Source: Pontibacterium sp049603715
GTDB taxonomy: Bacteria > Pseudomonadota > Gammaproteobacteria > Pseudomonadales > Balneatricaceae
Reading direction: 5' to 3'
DNA length: 64,000 bases
Assembly (NCBI GenBank): GCA_049603715.1
Contig: JBMYSW010000009.1
Location: forward strand, 62,001-126,000
Shown here: positions 17,696-25,723 of the stretch, piece after piece
How positions within the stretch are numbered: position 1 is the first letter of the stretch
Layout of the letters: each line of letters begins with the position of its first letter
Position numbers and translations under genes: made by a program
The notes under the pieces: model-generated
The model's input: the letters and a program-made list of their open reading frames with translations, nothing else
Told to the model about the DNA's origin: nothing
Database searches by the model: none

Positions 17696-19711
17696 ATGGC
17701 AATGGTAATCAACTCAAATGTTATGTCGATGACAGCTCAGCGCAACTTGGCGTCTGCTGTGAACGAGCAAAATGACACCATGGAACGCTTGACCAGTGGT
17801 AAGCGTATCAACTCTGCAGCAGACGACGCTGCGGGCCTTGCAATCGCAAGCCGCATGACTTCGCAAATCCAAGGTCTAGACCAAGCGGTGCGTAACGCCA
17901 ACGACGGTATCTCAATGATCCAGACGGCGGAAGGTGCGCTAGAAGAAAGTACAAACATTCTACAACGTATGCGTGAACTGTCTGTACAGTCTGCCAACGG
18001 CACCTACACCGAAGGTAACCGTGCAACCCTAAACGCAGAGGTTGAACAGCTAGTAGAAGAGCTTGACCGTATCGCAGAAACAACAGAATACAACGGCTTG
18101 GCTATTCTAAGCGGTGACGTTGGCGAAGTGTCTTTGCAAGTAGGTTCTGAGTCTGGTCAAACCATCGACTTCGAAATCCAAAACATGGATTCAAAAACAT
18201 TGGGTCTAGGTTCTACTAGCCTTGATATCACTGGTGGTGAAAACTCATTGGTTGGTGATACAACTGCGCTTGGTCACAACGACGTAATGATTAATGGCCA
18301 ATCGATCATTGCATCAGGTGACACCTGGACTGGTGGCACCGACGATATGGATGAATTGATCACGGCCATCAACGACAACGTCAACGGCGTAACCGCGACC
18401 ACTGTAGTGAGTGCAACTGCAGATGATGTAGGTGATGGTGTGCTTGCCGAAGGCGATGTGTTCCAGATTACTGTGAACAACTTAGATGACACAACCAAAA
18501 ACATTCAGGTTACTGATACCAAAAACTTACAAGAGTTGGCTGATAAGCTAAATGAAGCAGGTGATGGCACTATTTCTGCCTCTATCGACGACGATGGCAA
18601 GTTAACTATCTCAGCAGAAGGTGTAGAAGGCTTTACTTTCACTGATGTTACATCGGCCTCAGGTACTATGAACACCGCAACCGCTTCTATTGCTCTTAGC
18701 TCGGATAACGGTGAAGAAATTACCATCGAACGAGGTGTTAACGGCACCTTAGCTGACTTGGAGTCTATGGGTTTCCGTGAGAGCCAAAAATCAGGTGTCA
18801 TTGAAGGTGCCGCAGTAGACGCAAACGAATTTGCTATCGGCGATTTGGAAATCAACGGTGTTGATGTAGGTGTGAGTGAGACTGGTGGCCTAGCTGATAA
18901 AGTGGACGCCATTAATTCAGTGTCTGACGAAACGGGTGTAACTGCTAACGCGTTTACTTCAACTACACTGGACTTCTCATCTGTTGATGTTGGGTCATTA
19001 ACAGGTGGTGACATCGCGGTAAACGGTGTCGACCTCACCATTTCTGCAACTACAATGGAAGGCTTGGCAACAGAGTTTAACTCAATTACTGATGAAACAG
19101 GCATTACTGCTTCTGTATTAGGAACAACGTTAGTACTTGAGGGTGATGTATCTGCGATCTCTCTAACTGCAGGCTCAGCGGCTGGTGACGAACCGGAAGC
19201 AGCGTTGACCGACGGTACAACCGCGGCAACATTTGACGGCACCTTGTTGGCTGCAGCAAGTGACCAAACAGCAGAAGGTGGCATCAAGCTAACCTCGGAT
19301 AGCGGCAATGCTATTAGCGTTAAGCATGCTAACGCAGCGGCGGAAGCGAAATCTGGTCTACTAGATGCTAACTCAGCGGCTGACGGTAAATACGGCGCTT
19401 CTGTTGATAGCATCGACATCTCTACCGCTGCCGGTGCAACCAAAGCGATTGACGTCATCGACAATGCGCTAGACACCATTAACGAAGTACGTGGTGAGTT
19501 GGGTGCGGTGAATAACCGTCTAGACTTCACTATCAACAACTTGTCTAACGTATCAGAGAACGCAACAGCGGCCCTATCTCAGATCGAAGACGCGGACTAC
19601 GCGGCAGAATCTGCGAACTTGAGCCGAGCTCAGGTACTACAGCAAGCAGGTACAGCCATGTTGGCTCAGGCTAACGCTGCACCACAGCAAGTATTGTCTC
19701 TACTACAATAA
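17696..19711 (+). CDS. fliC: FliC, flagellin (long, with repeated Flagellin_IN-type modules)
   Basis: 671 residues. The N-terminal D0/D1 (MAMVINSNVMSMTAQRNLAS, RLTSGKRINSAADDAAGLAI, the TLR5-type region QRMRELSVQSANGT) and C-terminal D1/D0 (NNLSNVSENATAALSQIEDADYAAE, in parts; GTAMLAQANAAPQQVLSLLQ) are canonical. Between about 190 and 560 lies a long acidic surface region with at least two clear repeats of an INGVD...INSVSDETGVTA pattern (near 380-420 and 440-480). Filament subunit exported by the type III system with FliS. GAGGAG lies before the ATG. Only flagellin in the window. Confidence 0.97.
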   Translation: MAMVINSNVMSMTAQRNLASAVNEQNDTMERLTSGKRINSAADDAAGLAIASRMTSQIQGLDQAVRNANDGISMIQTAEGALEESTNILQRMRELSVQSANGTYTEGNRATLNAEVEQLVEELDRIAETTEYNGLAILSGDVGEVSLQVGSESGQTIDFEIQNMDSKTLGLGSTSLDITGGENSLVGDTTALGHNDVMINGQSIIASGDTWTGGTDDMDELITAINDNVNGVTATTVVSATADDVGDGVLAEGDVFQITVNNLDDTTKNIQVTDTKNLQELADKLNEAGDGTISASIDDDGKLTISAEGVEGFTFTDVTSASGTMNTATASIALSSDNGEEITIERGVNGTLADLESMGFRESQKSGVIEGAAVDANEFAIGDLEINGVDVGVSETGGLADKVDAINSVSDETGVTANAFTSTTLDFSSVDVGSLTGGDIAVNGVDLTISATTMEGLATEFNSITDETGITASVLGTTLVLEGDVSAISLTAGSAAGDEPEAALTDGTTAATFDGTLLAAASDQTAEGGIKLTSDSGNAISVKHANAAAEAKSGLLDANSAADGKYGASVDSIDISTAAGATKAIDVIDNALDTINEVRGELGAVNNRLDFTINNLSNVSENATAALSQIEDADYAAESANLSRAQVLQQAGTAMLAQANAAPQQVLSLLQ

Positions 19712-19736
19712 TTGCTTAAATCGCTTCGCTAAAATC

Positions 19737-19772
19737 AAAACTGCTTTGCTTGTATGGGCAGAGCAGTTTTTT
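19737..19772 (+). terminator. Terminator after fliC
   Basis: AAAACTGCTTTGC / GCAGAGCAGTTTT: a nine-base-pair core (one G-U) plus A/T pairs, an 8-nt loop and a T tract. It ends 23 bases before flaG, so flaG-fliD are read by leakage or from another promoter. Confidence 0.85.
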
Positions 19773-19794
19773 GGTATTACGTAGGAGGTAGATC

Positions 19795-20199
19795 ATGTCT
19801 ATCGAAACAGTACAAGCTAACCCAAACAGTGCTGCTGCAGCGAATGCTGCGAGCAATGCTCAAGCCGCCAGCGCAAGCACTGCCTCTGCAGGCAAGGTTG
19901 AAGCCGTTGAGGCGACTACGGCAACAGCTGCAACACAGGCAGATAAAGCGGATAAGGCATCTGATACAGCGGTAAGCGCTGAGCAACTTGAAAAAGCAGT
20001 AGACAAGCTCAACGAACTGATGAAAGACGGGCAACGCTCATTGGCGTTTAGTGTCGATTCGGACTCTGAAGAAGTGGTGGTGAAAGTCATGGATAAAACC
20101 ACCGACGAAGTGATTCGCCAGATCCCTAACGAAGAAGCCCTTCGCTTTGCAGAGCACGTTGAAGGTATGATGGGCGTTATCTTTAACGACAAGGCGTAA
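19795..20199 (+). CDS. flaG: FlaG family protein
   Basis: 134 residues. The N-terminal 60 are Ala/Ser/Thr-rich and low in complexity. The C-terminal half (EQLEKAVDKLNELMKDGQRSL, FSVDSDSEEVVVKVMDKTTDEVIRQIPNEEALRFAE, in parts) is the diagnostic FlaG domain. FlaG proteins lie between flagellin and fliD in polar flagellates and influence filament length. AGGAGG precedes the ATG. Confidence 0.93.
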   Translation: MSIETVQANPNSAAAANAASNAQAASASTASAGKVEAVEATTATAATQADKADKASDTAVSAEQLEKAVDKLNELMKDGQRSLAFSVDSDSEEVVVKVMDKTTDEVIRQIPNEEALRFAEHVEGMMGVIFNDKA

Positions 20200-20271
20200 A
20201 CGCTCAAAAAGGTTCTTGCTCGCTGTGGGTGGCAAGACATGGCCCAAGCACTCCCAAAACAAGGAGGCTGC

Positions 20272-20301
20272 ATGGGGGTTTCAGTAGCGCAAGGCGTGTA
20301 A
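20272..20301 (+). CDS. Possible 9-codon leader ORF before fliD
   Basis: AAGGAGG followed by ATG at 20272 opens a nine-codon frame (MGVSVAQGV, stop TAA), ending 54 bases before fliD. The ribosome site is better than that of many real genes here. It might be a leader peptide or a chance site; nothing else supports it. Confidence 0.22.
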   Translation: MGVSVAQGV

Positions 20302-20355
20302 GCACGGTAAATTACCCCTAACCACTTGTGCCATCAAACGAGGAAGGGTTAGGTT

Positions 20356-22386
20356 ATGTCTTCAGAAATTATCAGTGCACTCGGTGCTGGCTCAGGGATT
20401 GATGTATCCAGCTTGGCCTCATCATTGGTCGAGGCACAACGCGCACCCACCGATAGCCGCTTAAACACGCGCCAAGAAAAGCTCGAAACGCAAATTTCTG
20501 CCTATGGTCAACTCAGCAGTGCGCTTTCTGAGTTCCAAGACGTACTTTCTCCTCTGGCTGATCCAGACCTGTTTACTGCTCGTGCTGTGTCATTCCCTGA
20601 CACCGATATTATCACCCCTAACTCTATCGACCCTGATGCTCAAATTGGTAGTTATCAAGTAGAAGTGACTCAAGTTGCCCAGTCTCATAGCTTGGCAACG
20701 GGCGCGATCGAGGACGACGCTGCTGCTTTGGGAGAAGGCGATATCACTATTCGCTTTGGCGCATGGGATAGCTACACTGAAGGTGGTGGCCCCGTTGGTT
20801 TTACTCAAAATGCCGACTTAGACTCTTTGACGATTTCTCTGGATTCAGACGACTCGCTTAATGACCTAGCAGATAAAATTAATGACGCTGAGGCCGGCAT
20901 CCAAGCCTCCGTGTTGCAGGTTGATGGCCAATACCAGCTCTTGTTGACAGCTGATACCGGTGAGTCTCACGCGATGGAAATTACCGCCACGGGTGCCCTT
21001 TCTCAGTTTTCATTTGCCGAAGGCGATGCCAACCTCACTCAAACCCAAACCGCTGCTGACGCTCATCTTAAGATGAACGGCTTAGAGATCACCCGTTCGA
21101 GCAACGACGTGGATGATGTTGTTGATGGGTTATCGTTTACCATCAACAAAGCAGCCGAAGGCGAGAGCATTAACATCTCGATTGCGGCAGATAAAGATAC
21201 GGCCGAAACTGCCGTGCGTGATTTTGTAGAAGCCTACAACTTGCTCTACGAAACCATGGATAGCTTAATTTCATCTGATGCGACTGAAACCGAAGAGCTA
21301 GCCGGAGGCAGTTTAGCAACCGATGGTAGCGCGCGTGCATTGGTATCTAACTTGCGAAACATGTTAACGGGCAGTGTTGCCGGTGTCGCAGGTGAGTTTG
21401 ACTCGCTGACCCTGGTGGGTATTCGTACTCAAATTGATGGCACCTTAGAAATTAACGAAGACGATTTTACCGCAGCCTTTGAAGATAACTTTGAAGAAAT
21501 TAGCGGTTTGTTCGCTCGCCAAGGTAGCGTCGATAATGCCTACATTGAAGTTGGCTATGGTACTTATGTAGCCGAAGCAACTTCCGGCCAATACGACATA
21601 GAAATCACTACCGAACCTGCAAAGGGTTATCTGAATGGCGATGCGCCAACAGCTGGTTTCCCATTAGATACAGGAACCGGTGATGCTTACAGCTTTAACA
21701 TTACAGTTGATGGTTCTGAATCGGCAACCATCACATTACCAAACGACAAAACCTATGCCGATGAAGATGAACTAGCCGCCGACCTTCAATCACTGATTAA
21801 TGGTGATGAAACCATTAAAGGTGATTTGGTGGGTGTTGATGTGGCTTACAACAGCACAGACGGCCGTTTCGAAATTACGTCGCGCACTTATGGTGATACC
21901 TCAACTGTGGAGTTTTCGAGTGCATCTACTGCGTTTGAAACCCTAGGTTTATCCACATCCTCCACCAGTGTTGCGGGTGTTGATGTTGCCGGTACGATTG
22001 ACGGCGTAGCGGGCTTTGGTTCGGGTAATGTGTTGTTGCCAGATGTGGACTCTGACCCTTACGGCCTCAACTTTACCATTGAGCCGGGCGCTTTAGGCTC
22101 CAGCACGTTAAACTTTAGTCATGGTCTGGCAGGTGAACTGTCGTTGCTAATTGACGATATGCTTTCGTCATCGGGCACTATTACGGCACGTGAAGACAGC
22201 CTCAATGATCAATTAGAAGATATTGAGGTAACGCGTGAAAAGCTTGATGAACGTATGGCGAGCTTAGAAACACGTTTGTTATCGCAGTTTTCGGCGATGG
22301 AGGCGATCATCAGTTCATTCAGTACGACAAGCAATTCACTCGATAGTATTCTTGATACTCTGCCCTTCACAGCAAGTAGCAACTAA
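20356..22386 (+). CDS. fliD: FliD, filament cap (HAP2)
   Basis: 676 residues, longer than enteric FliD (about 468). The N-terminal ISALGAGSGIDVSSLASSLV and LNTRQEKLETQISAYGQLSSAL are diagnostic, as is the C-terminal coiled coil (ITAREDSLNDQLEDIEVTREKLDERMASLETRLLSQFSAMEAIIS, in parts). The middle carries flagellin-like beta-rich insertions. It caps the filament so that flagellin folds at the tip. In Pseudomonas relatives FliD also binds mucin. Followed by a terminator. Confidence 0.96.
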   Translation: MSSEIISALGAGSGIDVSSLASSLVEAQRAPTDSRLNTRQEKLETQISAYGQLSSALSEFQDVLSPLADPDLFTARAVSFPDTDIITPNSIDPDAQIGSYQVEVTQVAQSHSLATGAIEDDAAALGEGDITIRFGAWDSYTEGGGPVGFTQNADLDSLTISLDSDDSLNDLADKINDAEAGIQASVLQVDGQYQLLLTADTGESHAMEITATGALSQFSFAEGDANLTQTQTAADAHLKMNGLEITRSSNDVDDVVDGLSFTINKAAEGESINISIAADKDTAETAVRDFVEAYNLLYETMDSLISSDATETEELAGGSLATDGSARALVSNLRNMLTGSVAGVAGEFDSLTLVGIRTQIDGTLEINEDDFTAAFEDNFEEISGLFARQGSVDNAYIEVGYGTYVAEATSGQYDIEITTEPAKGYLNGDAPTAGFPLDTGTGDAYSFNITVDGSESATITLPNDKTYADEDELAADLQSLINGDETIKGDLVGVDVAYNSTDGRFEITSRTYGDTSTVEFSSASTAFETLGLSTSSTSVAGVDVAGTIDGVAGFGSGNVLLPDVDSDPYGLNFTIEPGALGSSTLNFSHGLAGELSLLIDDMLSSSGTITAREDSLNDQLEDIEVTREKLDERMASLETRLLSQFSAMEAIISSFSTTSNSLDSILDTLPFTASSN

Positions 22387-22406
22387 GGTTTGGTTTGCTT
22401 CTCTCA

Positions 22407-22430
22407 AGCGCGGTTATACCGCGCTTTTTT
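22407..22430 (+). terminator. Terminator after fliD
   Basis: AGCGCGG-ttata-CCGCGCT with six T's, 20 bases after the fliD stop. It implies that fliS has its own promoter, and one is found at 22544. Confidence 0.9.
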
Positions 22431-22475
22431 GTGCCTGTCTGGTGTGGTGAATCTAATTTATGGCAAAAAACTTTA

Positions 22476-22530
22476 GACCTTTTTTAAAACCAATTGGTTA
22501 TAAGTTTGCGCTTTAAAACCCTAAAAGGTC
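22476..22530. repeat. Nested inverted repeats before fliS
   Basis: GACCTTTT (22476-22483) and AAAAGGTC (22523-22530) are perfect 8-bp arms. Inside them is a perfect 12-bp palindrome AACCAATTGGTT (22488-22499). The block lies between the fliD terminator and the fliS sigma-28 promoter. Function unknown; an operator or cruciform is possible. Confidence 0.5.
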
Positions 22531-22543
22531 GCAAAAACCTTGC

Positions 22544-22570
22544 TCAAGCTTCGAGACGTATCGCCGATAA
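22544..22570 (+). promoter_or_regulatory. Sigma-28 (FliA) promoter for fliS
   Basis: TCAAGCTT, an 11-nt spacer and a perfect GCCGATAA. Transcript start is expected near 22577, 35 bases before the fliS ATG. Confidence 0.82.
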
Positions 22571-22611
22571 GTTAATTCACACAGGCAATACCGTTATTTA
22601 GAGGTTTAGTT

Positions 22612-23004
22612 ATGAACGCCAATGCAGCCGCTTTACGCCAGTACCAAAGTGTTGATCTTCGAGCCACTGTCGAAACCGCATCTCCGCATAAACTTATCGC
22701 AATGCTGTTTGAAGGCGCGCTTAAAGCCATGGCAAAAGCAAAAGGTGCAGCCGAGCGCGGTAATACAACCGAGCGAACACAGCAGCTAAATAAAGCCTCC
22801 GATATTCTTGTTCACTTACGAGCAATGTTAGATGTGGAAAAGGGCGGAGAGTATGCCCAAAACCTGTATGCGCTGTATGGTTACATGATTCGCCGAGTGA
22901 TTAGTGCCAATCGCGACAACAGCCCAGAAGCTGCACAAGAGGTGATTGACCTATTGCTGCAAGTGAAGCTGGGTTGGGATGAAGTGCCCGTAGAAGACCG
23001 CTAA
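22612..23004 (+). CDS. fliS: FliS, flagellin export chaperone
   Basis: 130 residues, the typical length, with ALRQYQSVDLRATVETASPHKLIAMLFEGAL (in parts), the NKASDILVHLRAMLDVEKGGEYAQNL block and the C-terminal LLQVKLGWDEV. It binds the C-terminus of flagellin in the cytoplasm and prevents early polymerisation. Monocistronic by the look of its promoter and downstream terminator; the usual fliT neighbour is missing here, and the FliT-like gene at 16909 may fill that role. Confidence 0.95.
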   Translation: MNANAAALRQYQSVDLRATVETASPHKLIAMLFEGALKAMAKAKGAAERGNTTERTQQLNKASDILVHLRAMLDVEKGGEYAQNLYALYGYMIRRVISANRDNSPEAAQEVIDLLLQVKLGWDEVPVEDR

Positions 23005-23030
23005 AGCAAGCACCAAGGTGATTGCCCATC

Positions 23031-23066
23031 AGCCGCACGATTCGTAACGGAAGGTGCGGCTTTTTT
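23031..23066 (+). terminator. Terminator after fliS
   Basis: Perfect 8-bp stem AGCCGCAC/GTGCGGCT with a 15-nt loop and a T6 tract, 26 bases after the stop. Confidence 0.88.
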
Positions 23067-23114
23067 GTGCCTTGTTATAAATGGCTCATGGGTTAAATAA
23101 AAAACGCCATTTTA

Positions 23115-23142
23115 TTGACATATCAGTGAAAGCGACTAGGCT
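23115..23142 (+). promoter_or_regulatory. Sigma-70 promoter candidate for fleQ
   Basis: A perfect -35 TTGACA is followed after 16 bases by TAGGCT, a weak -10. The rest of the leader repeats TTGACG twice (23158, 23174) 16 bases apart, a possible regulator site. A sigma-70 start is expected for the top of the cascade. Confidence 0.45.
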
Positions 23143-23225
23143 AGAAACAACAAAAAATTGACGTAACAAAATTTTGACGCCACACAAGGCGGTCACAATG
23201 TCGGTTCGGTGTGAGGAGAGAGCCC

Positions 23226-24608
23226 ATGAAACGTTTGGTAGTGATTTATGAACAAGCCCTGCCAGAAGACGTTAAAGCCCGCTTATCTTTTTTGGGGTTT
23301 CAAGTTGATGCGCATAGCCTTGCCCAGTGGCAGGCCTCCTCATTAAATGCCAGTGCCAACGACGCCTACGGGGCCTTATTGTTTAACTTGGCCGATGTGT
23401 CTTTTGCTGCCGAGCTTGCCGAACAATGCCCAGTGATCTTTGTGGGAGATAACCCACCTTCGGTAGAGTCTTCACTATGCCCATGGATAACACAGCTGAG
23501 CTGGCCCTTTAATTTAGACAAGTGGCAAGAAGCGGCCCATTGTTTAGATGTGGCCAAACAACGCCGCGAAATGGCCGACCCGCTTGCTTTGCAGTTACCC
23601 GATATGCTGATGGTGGGTGATAGCGAAGCGATCAAAAGTGTACGTCGTATGGTCGCCAAAGTCGGTAGCCGTGAGGTCAACGTATTAATTACCGGTGAGT
23701 CGGGTACGGGCAAAGAGCTGGTGGCAAGCGCCTTGCACAGCCTATCACCGCGCGCCAGTGGTCCCTTTGTTCCGGTGAACTGTGGTGCTATTCCTCCTGA
23801 GTTACTCGAAAGCGAACTCTTTGGCCACGAAAAGGGCGCTTTTACTGGGGCGATTAGTCGCCGTATTGGGCGGTTTGAAGTGGCTCAAGGCGGCACTTTA
23901 TTTTTAGATGAAATTGGCGATATGCCGCTTAACATGCAAGTTAAGTTGCTACGGGTATTGCAAGAGCGTCAGTTTGAGCGAGTGGGAGGCTCTAAGACCC
24001 TTACCGCAGATGTCCGCGTCATCGCAGCGACCCACAAAAACCTCGAAGCCATGATTGCCGACAACGCCTTTCGCGAAGACCTCTATTTTCGCCTAAATGT
24101 GTTTCCTATTGAGGTACCTGCCCTGCGTGATCGTGCAGAGGATATTCCTGCACTCTTAAGTGATATTAGCCGCCGCTGTGACAAAGAGGACGGCTTAGGC
24201 CAGGTGAGTTTCCATAGCAGTGCCATCGAGTCGTTAAAGCAATATCCGTGGAAGGGAAATATTCGCGAGTTATCTAACTTGGTTTATCGCCTAGCGATTA
24301 ACTATCCGTCGCAGGTTGTGGGTGTGTCAGAGCTGCCTGAGCGCTTTCAAACGGTGGCAGAACCTCACCCCGAAAAGTACGCGGTGGACGAAGACACGTC
24401 GCCCGCAGCTTCTCAGCCAGCAAGTGCGGTGGGTTACCTGCCAGCTGAGGGTATTAACTTAAAGCAGCACATCGAAACCATAGAGCAAACCTTGATTAGC
24501 CAAGCCTTGGCCGCCAGCCAAGGGGTTGTGGCACGGGCCGCCGATTTATTGGCGATTCGCCGTACAACCTTGGTCGAAAAAATGCGTAAGTACGGAATTA
24601 AAAAATAG
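23226..24608 (+). CDS. fleQ: FleQ/FlrA, master sigma-54 flagellar activator
   Basis: 460 residues from ATG 23226 (GGAG upstream). Domains: an N-terminal FleQ-type receiver-like domain (1-120) that lacks the normal phospho-acceptor surroundings, a AAA+ sigma-54 activator domain with Walker A GESGTGKE (about 156) and GAFTGA (about 204), and a C-terminal Fis-type helix-turn-helix (VVARAADLLAIRRTTLVEKM). It activates class II flagellar genes; in Pseudomonas it also binds c-di-GMP and FleN. Start of fleQ-fleS-fleR, the last two overlapping their upstream neighbours. Confidence 0.95.
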   Translation: MKRLVVIYEQALPEDVKARLSFLGFQVDAHSLAQWQASSLNASANDAYGALLFNLADVSFAAELAEQCPVIFVGDNPPSVESSLCPWITQLSWPFNLDKWQEAAHCLDVAKQRREMADPLALQLPDMLMVGDSEAIKSVRRMVAKVGSREVNVLITGESGTGKELVASALHSLSPRASGPFVPVNCGAIPPELLESELFGHEKGAFTGAISRRIGRFEVAQGGTLFLDEIGDMPLNMQVKLLRVLQERQFERVGGSKTLTADVRVIAATHKNLEAMIADNAFREDLYFRLNVFPIEVPALRDRAEDIPALLSDISRRCDKEDGLGQVSFHSSAIESLKQYPWKGNIRELSNLVYRLAINYPSQVVGVSELPERFQTVAEPHPEKYAVDEDTSPAASQPASAVGYLPAEGINLKQHIETIEQTLISQALAASQGVVARAADLLAIRRTTLVEKMRKYGIKK

Positions 24609-25723
24609 TGACGGATGCATTATTACAGGCGCAAGCTCGCATTGCCGAGTTAGAAGCAAAAGTAGCTGCACAGCAGCTAGAGCTTGATGACGCCCGTAAG
24701 TTATCGGCAGGTAGTAATGAGCAGCTGACCTCTCGTATGCGTCACTTACTCGACCTACTTCCCGCAGGCGTAGTGTTAATTGGTGCCAAGGGTACCATTG
24801 TTGATAGTAACCCAGCGGCTCAAGAGTTACTCGGGTCTGACATTAATGGCGACCTGTGGCTGCGTGTAATTAAGCGCAGCTTTTCGCCAAAAAACGATGA
24901 CGGGCACGAAGTCTCGTTACGTGACGGTCGTCGCGTTAGCCTCTCCACACGGGCGCTAGCCGATGGTGCAGGGCAGCTGGTCTTACTCACTAACCTAACC
25001 GAAACCCGCTTGCTACAAGCACGTTTGGCGCACTATCAACGCTTATCTGAGATGGGGCGGATGATGGCGTCTTTAGCGCATCAAATCCGCACGCCGTTAT
25101 CGTCAGCGCTTTTATATGCCGACCACTTAAGTCGTGGCGATTTAGCGCCGGATCAGCGCTCGAAATTTGCTCAAAAGGTAAAAACTCGGCTTGGCCAGCT
25201 AGAGCATCAAGTGCGAGATATGCTGATTTTTGCCCGTGCCGAAACACGCCTAGACGATCGGCTCACCAGTAACGAACTACTGGCAGCCATCGAAGACTTA
25301 CTCGATGTGCCTCTTACCCAGTTTGATGCCGACTGTGATTGTCAAAACCAAGCACCGGGTATCTTGGTGCAAATAAATAAAGATGCGTTGTTGGGCGTGG
25401 TGATTAACCTGATCGAAAACGCCCTACAAGCCTGTGGAAAAGGCGCTGAGTTAGTACTTACACTCAAACCTCACCCCAAAGGCTTGGCGATTCGTGTTTG
25501 TGATGACGGCCCCGGCATGTCGCCAGAGCAGCTTAAGCGAGTTACCGAACCTTTTTACACCACCAAGTCCCATGGTACGGGGCTAGGTTTAGCCGTGGCG
25601 CAAGTGGTCACCAAAGCGCACGGCGGCGAATTTACTATTGAGTCGACGTTGGGGCAGGGCACGTGTGCCGAAATAGCGATCCCTGTCCTAACCCATGAAA
25701 AACCGGAAGGAACACCCTCATGA
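24608..25723 (+). CDS. fleS: FleS/FlrB, cytoplasmic flagellar histidine kinase
   Basis: 371 residues from a GTG that overlaps the fleQ stop by one base. No membrane segment. Order: an N-terminal coiled coil, a PAS domain (LDLLPAGVVLIGAKGTIVDSN), HisKA with the phospho-His near 157 in MASLAHQIRTPLSSAL, and a HATPase (NLIENALQA, DDGPGM, GTGLGL). It phosphorylates FleR, encoded immediately downstream, at the rod/hook checkpoint. Confidence 0.94.
   Translation: MTDALLQAQARIAELEAKVAAQQLELDDARKLSAGSNEQLTSRMRHLLDLLPAGVVLIGAKGTIVDSNPAAQELLGSDINGDLWLRVIKRSFSPKNDDGHEVSLRDGRRVSLSTRALADGAGQLVLLTNLTETRLLQARLAHYQRLSEMGRMMASLAHQIRTPLSSALLYADHLSRGDLAPDQRSKFAQKVKTRLGQLEHQVRDMLIFARAETRLDDRLTSNELLAAIEDLLDVPLTQFDADCDCQNQAPGILVQINKDALLGVVINLIENALQACGKGAELVLTLKPHPKGLAIRVCDDGPGMSPEQLKRVTEPFYTTKSHGTGLGLAVAQVVTKAHGGEFTIESTLGQGTCAEIAIPVLTHEKPEGTPS

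Noticed and set aside
18505..19539. 344-codon open frame antisense to fliC
   Set aside because: It is the Ser/Val-rich mirror of the Thr/Asp/Ala-rich flagellin frame, has no ribosome site or known motif, and lies wholly inside fliC.
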